Both the position numbers and the translations under genes were made by a program. From positions 1-64,000 of the forward strand of contig FSSI02000022.1 in assembly GCA_900149785.2 (NCBI GenBank): a stretch of 64,000 nucleotides of DNA. The letters run 5' to 3'. The notes beneath the pieces are model-generated. The model ran no database searches, was not told where the DNA came from, and saw nothing but the letters and a program-made list of their open reading frames with translations. Positions 18,850-28,523 of this stretch are shown one piece after another; position 1 is the first letter of the stretch; each line of letters begins with the position of its first letter. This DNA comes from Sodalinema lacuna_A (GTDB lineage Bacteria; Cyanobacteriota; Cyanobacteriia; Cyanobacteriales; Geitlerinemataceae).

Positions 18850-21800
18850 TCACTCATTATCAAGGGGGTTGAGCGAGAATGCAAGCACCGTTTCATCAAT
18901 TCCCTTGAGATGTAGAGGGCGAAACTTGGTAATTTCGGATTCTTGTAAATAGTCTGCCACCGCTGCCGAAATCAGAATCCCTCCCGGCTGGGCCACTTCC
19001 TGAAGCCGGGCCGCAATGTTGACACTCGGACCGATCGCCGTATAGTCCGATCGCTCCTCACTGCCAAACATTCCCACTACGGCTGTTCCCTGGTGAATGC
19101 CACAACGGAATTGAACCGGAGTCAGTCCCTCCTCGGTCCATTGAGCATTCAGGGCCGCCAAACGCTCATACATCTGGCGGGCAGCGTGAATGGCTTGTTG
19201 CACCTGAACCTCGGGTTTCATCTCCTCAGGTGCGCCAAAAATCGCCATCACCGCATCACCGACAAACTTATCCACCGTTCCCCCGGCCTGGAAAATTACC
19301 TGACTCATGGACGAGAGATACTGATTTAAAATTTCAGCCACTCGGCGCGATCGCAGTTGGTTCGCCATCTGAGTAAACCCGACAATATCCGTAAAGACAA
19401 TGGTCACCAGGCGCGGTTCCGGAGTTAAATTCAATTGCAACTCTCCCAAACGGGCTTTTTCCACCAACGCCGGCGGCAGAAAGCGGGTTAACACCGATTG
19501 CGTTAAATAGCGATTGAGGTCTTTAATCTGTCGTTCCTGTTCCTTGAGGGCTAATAAATTGCGAATTTGGGCCAGGAGTTCGCGATCGTTAAACGGCTTC
19601 GATAAATAGGCATCGGCCCCCTGTTCAACGCCTTCGAGGCGGGTTTCTTCGTTGGCTTTGGCCGTCAATAAGACAATGGGGGTTCCCTGTAAGTCCTCAT
19701 CAGCACGAATTGCCGCAATCAAATCTAATCCCGAGACCTTGGGCATCATTAAATCGGTGACAATAGTATCGGGATGGTGAGATTTAGCCAGAAGTATCCC
19801 TTCCTCACCGTTACTGGCCAGGAGAGCCTGATAGCCCGCGTCTTGGAGAATCCCCGCCACATAGACTCGCAAGTCACTATTATCTTCGACGAACAAAATC
19901 GTGGCGGCAACATTGGCGGTGGTATTCTTGACATCTGTGTTATTGACATCTGTATTCTTGACATCTGTGTCGAATTGTGGTAGGGGTCTATCGGAGCCGG
20001 ACGGCAGAGCATCCGCCATCTCAGACGCGAGTGGAGTCAGCCTTTCGGGGCGCTCACCCAGGGAACCCGAATCGCAATCGAGATCCGCCAACTCAACCGT
20101 GAAGCGGCTGTCCCCAGGACGGGCAGCGTCCTGGGCCGGCAGCGGACCGGATGGCGATTCTCGCCCGCTTCGCGAACGCGCCTCTAAGGCTAAGGATTCC
20201 GGGGGGAGATGGTCGCTTCCGGTGGGTAACAGCACCGTGAAACAACTGCCCTGGCCCACCTGGGACTCAACCTGCACCTGACCCCCATGAACTTGCACCA
20301 ACTCCTTGACCAACGCTAAACCCAGACCACTGCCCTCATAGGTGCGATCGACAGAGCCTTCAGCCTGATAAAAGCGGTCAAATAACTGGGGGAGGCGATC
20401 GCTATCGATGCCAATTCCGGTATCTCGTACCTGCAACCGGATCCCTTCCTCATCTTGGGCCACCGAGACCTCAATCTCACCGCCCGCTGGCGTAAACTTC
20501 ATGGCATTCGAGAGCAGATTATAGAGAACCTTCTCAAACAGATCTAGATCGAGAAACACCAGGACCTGACCCTGAAGCCGTTGTTGTAAGCGAATCCCCT
20601 TACGTTGGCAATAGGGACGAAACGCCTCTAGGGTTTGTCCAACCCAAGCTCCAAACTGACAGGGTGCAAACCTCGGCTGCATTCGCCGTTCATCGAGCCG
20701 TTGCAAATCCAGCAATTGATTCACCAACCGCAGCAGCCGGCGACAATTGCGCAGCGCCATCTCCGCTCGCTCATAGGAGACCCCCTGTCCCTGACTTACC
20801 GCCGCCTCCAGGGGTCCCATCATCAAGGTTAAGGGGGTGCGAAACTCATGAGAGACATTTTGAAAAAATTCCGTCTTCTGACGGTCTAAGATCAGTAAGC
20901 GTTCCGCCTGTTGGCGCGTTTTCTGATAGAGTCGAGCCTGTTGTACGGCGATCGCCGCCTGAGCGGCCACCGCTTGCGCCAGAGACACCTCATGTAGATG
21001 CCAAGCTCGGGGCGTCTCATTTTGTCGCAGGGAAATACTGCCAATAATCTGCCCATCACAGAGTAACGGAACCACCAACAGAGCGCGGGCCGGATGATGA
21101 AACGGTTGATAATCTTGATTCCAGGTCGGTTGAGCCGCCATGTCCTCAATTACCACCGGCTGTTGCGTCTCGAGCAGATGTTGTAGAACCCGATTTCCCT
21201 CAATCGGAACCACCGACTGAGGTAAACGGCCTTCGGCACTGTCTTCATGCTCCCGCTCATATAGGCCCACACAGTCGACAAATTCATCTTCTTGCGTCCA
21301 GAGGGAGAGGGCGCAACCATCAGCGTGTAAGGCACAGCCGAGTTGTTCAGTGATGGCGGCAAAAATATCCTGGGGATTGAGGCTCGAGCGAATCGCCGTC
21401 GTAATGGAGTTAATCAGGGCTTCGCGCTGGGCCAGGGTTTGCATCATCTCCAGAGTTTGGGATTGGGCCAAGGTGAGGGCCGCTTGTTCGGCCACCATGA
21501 CCACTAATTGCACCTCATCGTCTTGCCAAATCCGTCCCTGACTGCATTGATGCAGGGCCAAGACCGCCACCAGGGAAAATTCTCCTGGTCCTTGGGCCAT
21601 CTCCTGGGGGGTACTCTCTGGAGTTAACAGGGTCGGATGACGATAGACCGGGGCGCTGAGGGGGACAATGAGGCTTGAGCGAATGTCTGCCTGTTTGTAG
21701 GCTTGGCGCAGGGCTTCATCGGTCTGAATTCGTTCATCCCGAGTACAATCGTTCATGACGACGATTTCGTCAGTTTCCCAGAGGGTTTGGGCTAAGCAAG

Positions 21801-22578
21801 GATCTAAGCTGGGGCGTTCGCGAAGCGGGGGAGAATCGCGTTCGCTGCCCTGAGAACGTTTGAGATGATCGGGAAGCGTGGGACCGGCGTAACCAAACCA
21901 CTGCGATCGCGAAGCGTGCGAGAACTGCGATCGCGAAGCGTGCGAGAACTGCGATCGTGAAGCGTGCGAGAATCGCAATCGCGTTGGTGGAGCTGACTGA
22001 GACGTCCAACCGGGATCATCGCAAGTCCGCAAAATACAACAACTGGCTTCAAACATCTGCCCCATCGTTTCGACAATGGTTTGCAGAATTTGCCGATAAT
22101 TGGTGCGTGAGCGAATGGTGTTGGTGACCGCATTTAGCAGCGACTCTTGACGCAACGTACGACAGAGTTGTTCAGTGCGAGTTCGTAAGACATTATGAGT
22201 ATCCACCGCCTGACGAACCACGGCCCGTAACTCATCGACATGCCAAGGTTTAGTGACATACTTAAACACCTTGCCACTGTTGATGGCTTCAACCAAGTCA
22301 TCCACATCCGTGTACGCCGTCACCAGGATGCGGATCATGTCGGGATATTGCATGGCCGTCAGACTCAGGAACTCCGTCCCGGTCATTTTCGGCATTCGCT
22401 GATCTGAGACAATGACCGCGACATCCTGTTCTCGGGATAGAGTTTGCAGCGCCTCTTGTCCACTAGAGGCTCTGAGGACCTGATAAGTCGGGGACAGAAC
22501 GCGCTCAAGTAGGTCAAGGTTGTCGGGTTCATCGTCCACGACCAAAATCTTAGTGAGGCGACGGGGGCGATCTATCAT
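18850..22578 (-). CDS. Hybrid sensor histidine kinase with two receiver domains and a C-terminal class III nucleotide cyclase
   Basis: 1242 residues, cytoplasmic, no membrane span. Order: receiver (about 10-125, acceptor Asp in VSDQRMP), GAF (about 150-385), GAF (about 390-555), HisKA (about 570-640, His in VSHEFRTPLTLM), HATPase (NLLSNAMKFTP, DTGIGI, GSGLGLALVK), second receiver (about 890-1010, Asp in VTDLMMPKVSG), then adenylate/guanylate cyclase (about 1055-1235). The cyclase keeps both metal Asp sites (FTDIVGFT and KFVGDAVMAIFG); the Lys of DKFVGD and the Thr/Asp of DYTAIG favour ATP over GTP. Low-complexity inserts occur in GAF1 (three 8-residue repeats) and before the second receiver (TDVKNTDVNNTDVKN). 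Signals from phosphotransfer may thus set cAMP level. The ligand of the GAF domains is unknown. Confidence 0.92.
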   Translation of the reverse strand: MIDRPRRLTKILVVDDEPDNLDLLERVLSPTYQVLRASSGQEALQTLSREQDVAVIVSDQRMPKMTGTEFLSLTAMQYPDMIRILVTAYTDVDDLVEAINSGKVFKYVTKPWHVDELRAVVRQAVDTHNVLRTRTEQLCRTLRQESLLNAVTNTIRSRTNYRQILQTIVETMGQMFEASCCILRTCDDPGWTSQSAPPTRLRFSHASRSQFSHASRSQFSHASRSQWFGYAGPTLPDHLKRSQGSERDSPPLRERPSLDPCLAQTLWETDEIVVMNDCTRDERIQTDEALRQAYKQADIRSSLIVPLSAPVYRHPTLLTPESTPQEMAQGPGEFSLVAVLALHQCSQGRIWQDDEVQLVVMVAEQAALTLAQSQTLEMMQTLAQREALINSITTAIRSSLNPQDIFAAITEQLGCALHADGCALSLWTQEDEFVDCVGLYEREHEDSAEGRLPQSVVPIEGNRVLQHLLETQQPVVIEDMAAQPTWNQDYQPFHHPARALLVVPLLCDGQIIGSISLRQNETPRAWHLHEVSLAQAVAAQAAIAVQQARLYQKTRQQAERLLILDRQKTEFFQNVSHEFRTPLTLMMGPLEAAVSQGQGVSYERAEMALRNCRRLLRLVNQLLDLQRLDERRMQPRFAPCQFGAWVGQTLEAFRPYCQRKGIRLQQRLQGQVLVFLDLDLFEKVLYNLLSNAMKFTPAGGEIEVSVAQDEEGIRLQVRDTGIGIDSDRLPQLFDRFYQAEGSVDRTYEGSGLGLALVKELVQVHGGQVQVESQVGQGSCFTVLLPTGSDHLPPESLALEARSRSGRESPSGPLPAQDAARPGDSRFTVELADLDCDSGSLGERPERLTPLASEMADALPSGSDRPLPQFDTDVKNTDVNNTDVKNTTANVAATILFVEDNSDLRVYVAGILQDAGYQALLASNGEEGILLAKSHHPDTIVTDLMMPKVSGLDLIAAIRADEDLQGTPIVLLTAKANEETRLEGVEQGADAYLSKPFNDRELLAQIRNLLALKEQERQIKDLNRYLTQSVLTRFLPPALVEKARLGELQLNLTPEPRLVTIVFTDIVGFTQMANQLRSRRVAEILNQYLSSMSQVIFQAGGTVDKFVGDAVMAIFGAPEEMKPEVQVQQAIHAARQMYERLAALNAQWTEEGLTPVQFRCGIHQGTAVVGMFGSEERSDYTAIGPSVNIAARLQEVAQPGGILISAAVADYLQESEITKFRPLHLKGIDETVLAFSLNPLDNE
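21901..21972. repeat. Three 24-bp repeats containing HIP1-like palindromes inside the GAF1 coding region
   Basis: The unit beginning ctgcgatcgcgaagcgtgcg and ending agaa is repeated at 21901-21924, 21925-21948 and 21949-21972; only the third differs (gatcgtga). Read on the minus strand each copy encodes FSHASRSQ, so length is a multiple of three and the frame is kept. The core gcgatcgcgaagcgtgc recurs at about 62994-63010 in an intergenic hairpin, so it belongs to a dispersed repeat family. Confidence 0.92.
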
Positions 22579-22801
22579 TCAAGATCGGTCAAACAACAGT
22601 GGACAGTTAACAGTTGACAGTTGATGTAGCCAGTGGGCCTTGGTTCAGGAGGGACGTTATGCTGATGAAGCCAGCTAAGTTTCGATGAACACTAAGGGCC
22701 AAGTAGCCAGGTGTAATGGCCGCTTTCAATCGTCAGTATAGCGAAAGTTGTCGAACCTCTTGCCCGTCGCATCCTAACCGATTCAGCTACAATGGAACTT
22801 C

Positions 22802-23587
22802 ATGTCAATGTTTGCGACTCGTTCAGCCTCCTCAAATTCTGTTCGCAGATTCTCAAGCTGGCATCCTTCATCCCCTCCGACTAGACCTGTGAACTTTTTT
22901 GGTACTGCACGCTCTCAACCGAATTCAGGTTCTCAAGGACGGCCCAATCCGGCGGCTATCTCGCGTTGGCTTGTGTCTGATGTCGCAGTCCGACGGGCGA
23001 CCTCTCAGGATTTACGGACTCTGTCAGAGATTTTGGCAGCCAGTTTTCATGAAACCCAAGGGTGGCGAACCTGGCTTTTGCCTCTGATTCGTCTGGGAAT
23101 TTATGAAGATTTACGCCATCGACTGCGTTCTAGTCAACATCCCCACGCCTGTTTGGTGGCCATCGATGGTGGCGATCGCCCTCGATTTGATCACGACCTC
23201 GATGCACCCCTCAATGCACCCCTCAATGCGCCTGTATTGGCCCGAGGCGATCAGCTTTTGGGAACGGTGGAGCTGAGTTTGAAGTCTTCTCCAACAACGG
23301 CATGGCGCATGAATGGGTTGAGTTATCCCTACATCTCCAACCTCGCGGTTCGCCCCCAGGCCCGTCGCTGCGGTGTCGCGCGGCAGCTACTGGTGGCTTG
23401 TGAGCAAACTGCCTTAGAGTGGGGCTTCCGGGATATCTATCTGCATGTTTTAGATAACAACCTACCGGCTCGTGCCTTGTACACCCAGTTAGGCTACCGC
23501 CTGCGACGAGTTGAGCTAACGTGGGGAGCGACTTGGTTTGGTCAACCTCGACAATTATTTCTCTCAAAGTCCCTTATCCGTTCCTGA
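22802..23587 (+). CDS. GNAT family N-acetyltransferase
   Basis: 261 residues. The first about 55 residues are Ser/Pro/Asn-rich and look disordered. The GNAT fold starts at VAVRRATSQDLRTLSEIL; the acetyl-CoA loop is VRPQARRCGVARQLL (about 182-196) and the last strands are YLHVLDNNLPARALYTQLGYR. A 12-bp repeat in the gene encodes LNAPLNAP (about 23208-23232). This type resembles the plastid/cyanobacterial GNAT group with a long N-terminus, but the acceptor substrate is unknown. It is divergent from the hybrid kinase with a 223-bp gap. Confidence 0.8.
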   Translation: MSMFATRSASSNSVRRFSSWHPSSPPTRPVNFFGTARSQPNSGSQGRPNPAAISRWLVSDVAVRRATSQDLRTLSEILAASFHETQGWRTWLLPLIRLGIYEDLRHRLRSSQHPHACLVAIDGGDRPRFDHDLDAPLNAPLNAPVLARGDQLLGTVELSLKSSPTTAWRMNGLSYPYISNLAVRPQARRCGVARQLLVACEQTALEWGFRDIYLHVLDNNLPARALYTQLGYRLRRVELTWGATWFGQPRQLFLSKSLIRS

Positions 23588-23648
23588 CAGACTTTGTCTC
23601 AGACGACTTGTCTCAGACGACTTGTCTCAGACGACTTGTCTCAGACGA
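23588..23648 (+). repeat. Four-copy 14-bp tandem repeat after the acetyltransferase gene
   Basis: gacttgtctcagac is repeated in tandem, the first copy with an extra T (gactttgtctcagac), from about 23590 to 23648, directly after the GNAT stop codon. It is followed by three diverged copies of a tgaggcgatcat-like unit (about 23657-23695). Confidence 0.88.
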
Positions 23649-24099
23649 TACGTCATTTGAAGCGATCATTTGAGGCGATCATTTTGAGGCGATCAGGGTG
23701 TCAAATCGTCCTGAGATCCTTAAGCTTGCCCCCTGCCACTTCTCAACATTGGAGCCGCACGAAAATTTCTGATAGAATCAGGGCAGGGGTGTAGCCAGTC
23801 ATTTTATGAGAACGGGACTGACTCTGGGACAGGTTATGCTAAGGTCATGACATCTAGGTCATTGCATCTAGGGTTGTTCCATTATCTAAACGACTCATCA
23901 CCCACGACCGTTTGGCCGACTGGCAGAGCTGGTTTTACGTGATTGAGTTTTGATCTATCTCTCCTGTCGCCCTTCCACTTCGGTACGAGTTTCGTGGTAT
24001 CTCTTAACAGATTAAGTTACTCTAAGAGCAGATGCCTCCCCCTTGACCGCCTGACGATGACCTAAGGCATGATCCATTCCTGAAACGAGAGTTACTGAT
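23649..24099. other. Intergenic region upstream of a conserved hypothetical gene
   Basis: About 450 bp with no supportable gene. It holds the diverged tgaggcgatcat-like repeats and short ctaggtcat repeats (about 23850-23880). A purine-rich stretch (gaaacgagag, about 24082-24091) upstream of the next ATG could be its ribosome-binding site. No RNA gene recognised. Confidence 0.45.
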
Positions 24100-24585
24100 A
24101 TGTCGCGAAGCCTCGTTAAGTCTTCACAACCTGCCGAGCTTATTTCCCAGCTCAATAGCGGTCAGCTGTTAGCGGTCGATAGTCGTCGTCGCAACGGCTT
24201 GATTATCTACAAACGGTACCATGCAGAGTTTGCGGGACCTGGGGCTGCTGTTGGGGGCTTTTTTGATGTCGGAACCCAACGGACGATTCCCGTTGGGGAT
24301 CTCGCCCTTGTGGCGCCCGAAGCGTACGAAGATCGGCAAAAAGCCTATTCGATTCGACGACATTGGATTCGCCTGACGGAACAGTTGACGGAAAACCCCG
24401 TTCCCTTGCAACGGGCGAAAATGTTGTTGGCCCAGTTTGAACATTACTTTGATGCAGATACGGTAAACAGTTTGCCTGATGATGCCTTAGCGAGCTTGGT
24501 GGGGGTTTTGCCCAGTACCATCAAGATGGTGCGTTACCCTAAGCGAGTCCAACCTCGGGAGTTGAAAGCAATGGCTAGGGTTTAG
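24100..24585 (+). CDS. Conserved hypothetical protein
   Basis: 161 residues with normal codon use, a clear start and a downstream terminator hairpin, so it is a real gene. The N-terminal half contains LAVDSRRRNGLIIYKRYH and a glycine-rich stretch (GPGAAVGGFFDVG) with a short beta-like part; the C-terminal half is helical (RRHWIRLTEQLTE, AKMLLAQFEHYFD) and ends in a basic segment. No signal peptide or membrane span. The family was not recognised and no function is proposed. Confidence 0.7.
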   Translation: MSRSLVKSSQPAELISQLNSGQLLAVDSRRRNGLIIYKRYHAEFAGPGAAVGGFFDVGTQRTIPVGDLALVAPEAYEDRQKAYSIRRHWIRLTEQLTENPVPLQRAKMLLAQFEHYFDADTVNSLPDDALASLVGVLPSTIKMVRYPKRVQPRELKAMARV

Positions 24586-24609
24586 GGACTCTTCAGGAGA
24601 GGAGTGCGT

Positions 24610-24647
24610 CAACGCCCCCGACAACAGGGTTTTGGGCGTTGTTTTCT
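24610..24647 (+). terminator. Rho-independent-type terminator
   Basis: caacgccc (24610-24617) pairs with gggcgttg (24634-24641) and is followed by TTTTCT. It lies 25 bp after the stop of the conserved hypothetical gene. Confidence 0.7.
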
Positions 24648-24690
24648 CGTGGCCATTGTCGTGGCCATTGTCGTGGCCATTGTCGTGGCA
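24648..24690 (+). repeat. 12-bp tandem repeat, three and a half copies
   Basis: cgtggccattgt is repeated exactly at 24648-24659, 24660-24671 and 24672-24683, with a partial fourth copy (cgtggca). It starts at the end of the terminator T-run and lies between convergent genes. Confidence 0.9.
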
Positions 24691-24737
24691 AGGTTTACAT
24701 CTGCATGGGAAGGACGAACAAAGATGGGCCTGATCCC

Positions 24738-27700
24738 CTAGGAGGCACTGGTGGCTAAATCTGCTGCGTTTTGGGCGTCGTTTAAGGCTGGACGTAGGCA
24801 TTCTAACCATTGAATGAGACTATCGAGTTGCTTCTCAGCCGCAAGGACTCCGAGGCCACGCACGGTGACCTTCCCAGAACTATAGACGAACCGGGAGTGT
24901 AAATGTTTCGGTAAATGTCGTTTTAAGAGTCCCCAGGCCGGTTCTTCCATGGGGGTCTCTAGGACGACATGTTGTTTTCCTTCGGGCTTGATGCGGGAAA
25001 ATCCGAGCGTTTTGGCCAGTTGTTTGAGTTCCATGACCCGCAACAGTTGGCTGGCGGCTTTCGGGAGGGGACCGTAGCAATCTTGCCAGTCAAGGGCGAT
25101 CGCCTGCAAGGCATCCGAGGAGTCAGCGGTGGCCACCTGACGGTAGGCGCTCATTTTATGGTCGAGATCCGGGATATAGTTACTCGGGATAAAGGCTGTC
25201 AGATTGAGATCGACTTGAGTATCGTTGACTTTGGGGATGGCCTGGCCCTGAATCTCACGGATTTCTTCTTCAAGCATGGTGCGATAGAGATCAAAGCCGA
25301 TCGCATTCATCTGGCCCGATTGTTCAGCCCCCAATAGATTCCCCACGCCGCGAATTTCGAGATCTCGCATGGCCAACTGATACCCTGATCCCAATTGACT
25401 AAACTCTTGCAACGCCCGCAAGCGCTTCTGAGCGGCTTGGGAGAGTTGACTACGCTGACTATAAAATAACCAGGCGTGGGCCTGAACCCCCGATCGCCCC
25501 ACCCGGCCTCGCAATTGATACAGTTGAGAGAGACCAAAGCGATGGGCATCTTCAATCAAAATCGTATTGACACGAGGAATATCTAAGCCCGACTCAACAA
25601 TGGTGGTACAGACGAGAACATCCGCTTCACCGTTACTGAAGGCTAACATCACCGATTCGAGTTGAGCCACATCCATTTGACCATGGGCGATCGCAATCCT
25701 AGCACTGGGAACGAGTTCACGAATTTTCGCCGATCGCTCTTCAATCCCCTCAACCCGGGGAACCACATAAAACACCTGGCCGCCGCGATCGAGTTCTTGG
25801 GCGATGGCCCCTCGGATGGTTTCCCAGTCATAGCGGGCTAAATGGGTTTTAATGGGACGACGGGAGGGTGGCGGCGTGGTAATCAGGCTAATCTCACGAA
25901 TCCCCGACAGAGACATATATAAAGTCCGAGGAATCGGTGTCGCCGTCAGGGTTAAGACATCGACTTGGGTTTTCAGGGCTTTGATTTTCTCTTTCTGACT
26001 CACCCCAAATCGCTGTTCTTCATCCACGACTAATAGGCCCAAGTCTTTGAACTTCACGCTTTTACCCAGGAGTTGATGGGTTCCCACCACCACATCTAAC
26101 TCCCCAGTGGCTAAACGTTGCTGAATATCCTTGCGTTCCTCGGTGGTGCGGAAACGGTTAAGCAGGCCCACCTGAATCGGGTAGGGGGCAAAGCGCTCTT
26201 TGAGGGTGTGATAATGCTGTTGGGTGAGGATGGTGGTGGGGGCGAGTAGGGCCACTTGTTTACCGGCCGTAATGGCTTTAAAGATGGCCCGGATGGCTAC
26301 TTCAGTTTTGCCAAAACCCACATCGCCGCAAACTAAGCGATCCATGGGGCGATCGCTCTCCATATCATGTTTAATATCTTGGGTAGCTTTGAGTTGATCG
26401 GGGGTAGGTTGATAGGGGAAGGAGTCTTCGAGTTCTTGTTGCCAGGGGACATCGGGAGGATAGGCAAATCCCTGTTGTTTGGCTCGTTGGGCGTAGAGTT
26501 TCAACAAGTCAATGGCAATTTTCTTGATGGCTTTGCGGACTTTGTTTTTCGTCCGTTCCCAGGCTTTGCCCGACATTTTGTTGAGTTGCACGGTGCCACT
26601 GCCGGTATGGCGGTAGCGAGAGAGGGCGTTGAGTTGATCGGCGGCGACGCGCAGGGTTCCATCGGCATAGCGTAATACCAGATATTCGCGGGTTTCGCCG
26701 TTGAGGGTGAGGCTTTCGAGTTGCAGAAATTGCCCGATTCCGTGGTTGTGGTGAACGACGTAGTCTCCCGGTTGCAGTTGGTTGGGATCGACTTGTTTGG
26801 AGGCGGCCCGGCGACGTTTGCGGATGTAGCTGGGGCTGGCGAGGGCATGTTGACCGAAAAACTCGCGATCGGTGACGATGACGAGGCGGAGGGTGGGCAG
26901 GATGAAGCCTTCGAGTTCGGCTTGGCCTGAGTATTTGAGGGCGATGGGGATGTGATGGGTTTGCAGGCGATCGACGGCGGGATAGTCGCGGGGATTGGGC
27001 AGGAATTGGGCGCTACAGTCATGTTCTTGGAGTAGGGCCACGGTGCGACTGGGTTGGGCGGAGACGAGAAAGATGTTGAAGCCGCGATCGCGTTCCTGTC
27101 GCAGAATTTGCGCGATTTTGGCGAATTGATGGGGGGTGGTGGCTAGACGGCGACTGGCCAGGTTGAGATGTTTGCCGGGGTCGTTTTCGGCGTCGCGATC
27201 GCTGACGACTAATTCCCGCAAATCGACTCGTGGCAAGGGACAGGGGGCAAGACTTTCGTTGAAGGGGCGATGGAGGGGGCTCAGTTGGGGATGGCGATCG
27301 CGATGGCTGAGGAAGTCCTGTTCAACATGGTCAACCCAGCGATCGCTGTGGCCCTGACAGGCTTCGGGTTCATCGACAACGAGGAGACTGTTGTCGGGTA
27401 AGTAGTCCAGAAGGGAGGCGGGGGCATCAAAGGCTAAGCCGACTTGGGCGCTTGGGGATAAGTCGCCGGCCGGTTGGGGCCAATCGTCACCCATCTCGGC
27501 GGCCAGACCACTATTGATCTGGCGCGGTGTTAGCACAACTTGCTCTATTTTGTCAAGCGATCGCTGACTGATAGGGTCAAATTCCCGCATTTTTTCGAGT
27601 TCATCGCCAAAAAACTCTAAACGCAGCGGTAGTTCGGCGGAAACCGGGAAAATATCGATAATATCACCCCGTCGGCTCCATTGTCCTTCACTTTCGACGA

Positions 27701-28211
27701 GGGAAACCGATTCATAATCGAGTTCTGCTAACCGTCGTTTGAGGGCGCCTAGGGAGAGATCGAGTCCGAGGTGGAGACGCAGACAGGATTGGCTAAAGTG
27801 TTGGCGAGGGGGTAAATGGGGATGAAGGGCGCGTTGGGTGGCGACAATGGCGAAGGGGTGAGGCTCCCTGTCCGACGGATGGACGAGATCGGCTAAAACT
27901 TGTAATTGTCCCCAGGTGATTTCATCGGCATCACCGTCGTCATAGGGTGAGGCTTCACTGGTGGGATAGAAGTGAACCACCGGCCAACCCATTTCTTGGA
28001 GTTGCGCCGCCCAACGGCCGGCTTCTTCTAGGGTGGCGGTGATGGTACACAAATGCTGTTGACGTTGCTGAGCTAAGGCCGATACCATCAGGCCCTTGGG
28101 AAAGCGAGGAACTCCATCGAGGTGTAAGCGTCCATCGCGATCGACAGAGGTGTTTAGCTCTTGAGTTAGAGGAGTTCGAGCCAGGGTACGAACAACGGAA
28201 GAAAAGGCCAT
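24738..28211 (-). CDS. mfd: Transcription-repair coupling factor Mfd
   Basis: 1157 residues, the usual length. Mfd removes RNA polymerase stalled at DNA damage and recruits UvrA. The UvrB-like N-terminal part contains RRGDIIDIFPVS; the RNA-polymerase-interacting domain starts with GDYVVHHNHGIGQF; the translocase motor carries Walker A GDVGFGKTEVA, the DEEQ box (VVDEEQRFGV), TATPIPRTLYMS and the TRG segment LRGRVGRSGVQAHAW. The start codon overlaps no other gene; a 312-bp gap separates it from the divergent channel gene. Confidence 0.97.
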   Translation of the reverse strand: MAFSSVVRTLARTPLTQELNTSVDRDGRLHLDGVPRFPKGLMVSALAQQRQQHLCTITATLEEAGRWAAQLQEMGWPVVHFYPTSEASPYDDGDADEITWGQLQVLADLVHPSDREPHPFAIVATQRALHPHLPPRQHFSQSCLRLHLGLDLSLGALKRRLAELDYESVSLVESEGQWSRRGDIIDIFPVSAELPLRLEFFGDELEKMREFDPISQRSLDKIEQVVLTPRQINSGLAAEMGDDWPQPAGDLSPSAQVGLAFDAPASLLDYLPDNSLLVVDEPEACQGHSDRWVDHVEQDFLSHRDRHPQLSPLHRPFNESLAPCPLPRVDLRELVVSDRDAENDPGKHLNLASRRLATTPHQFAKIAQILRQERDRGFNIFLVSAQPSRTVALLQEHDCSAQFLPNPRDYPAVDRLQTHHIPIALKYSGQAELEGFILPTLRLVIVTDREFFGQHALASPSYIRKRRRAASKQVDPNQLQPGDYVVHHNHGIGQFLQLESLTLNGETREYLVLRYADGTLRVAADQLNALSRYRHTGSGTVQLNKMSGKAWERTKNKVRKAIKKIAIDLLKLYAQRAKQQGFAYPPDVPWQQELEDSFPYQPTPDQLKATQDIKHDMESDRPMDRLVCGDVGFGKTEVAIRAIFKAITAGKQVALLAPTTILTQQHYHTLKERFAPYPIQVGLLNRFRTTEERKDIQQRLATGELDVVVGTHQLLGKSVKFKDLGLLVVDEEQRFGVSQKEKIKALKTQVDVLTLTATPIPRTLYMSLSGIREISLITTPPPSRRPIKTHLARYDWETIRGAIAQELDRGGQVFYVVPRVEGIEERSAKIRELVPSARIAIAHGQMDVAQLESVMLAFSNGEADVLVCTTIVESGLDIPRVNTILIEDAHRFGLSQLYQLRGRVGRSGVQAHAWLFYSQRSQLSQAAQKRLRALQEFSQLGSGYQLAMRDLEIRGVGNLLGAEQSGQMNAIGFDLYRTMLEEEIREIQGQAIPKVNDTQVDLNLTAFIPSNYIPDLDHKMSAYRQVATADSSDALQAIALDWQDCYGPLPKAASQLLRVMELKQLAKTLGFSRIKPEGKQHVVLETPMEEPAWGLLKRHLPKHLHSRFVYSSGKVTVRGLGVLAAEKQLDSLIQWLECLRPALNDAQNAADLATSAS

Positions 28212-28523
28212 AACAGAGCAACAGCAGCGATCGCGCGACAGTAAATCTGATCCATTCTAACCAAATGCGGCCATTTCCCGCCTCAGAGGTGATGGCGTCT
28301 CCCGCCGGCGTTGCGATCGCTCTGAGTCTGTTGAAGTCTTGGTTTAACGGTTCGTTTGAGTGTTCAAGGCTACAAAACGCCAACCCATCCTAAGGGACAA
28401 TGACCGATGAAGGTTCGGTGAGGGTTCGAGCTACAATCGTGAACCGTTACCCATTGCAGCCTTGACTGTAACCATCCTCGAATTCCCAAGCTACCTGGCA
28501 GACATGCTGTTGAGCACTGTTTA
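28212..28523. other. Intergenic region between divergent mfd and RCK channel genes
   Basis: 312 bp with no supportable gene; the minus-strand open frame here is an out-of-frame extension over the mfd start. It contains HIP1-like octamers and direct repeats of ggttcg. Promoters of both neighbours are expected here but no clear -35/-10 pair was identified. Confidence 0.45.

Noticed and set aside
28400..28470. Sequence with ggttcgag considered as a tRNA T-loop
   Set aside because: No matching acceptor or anticodon stems could be formed around it.
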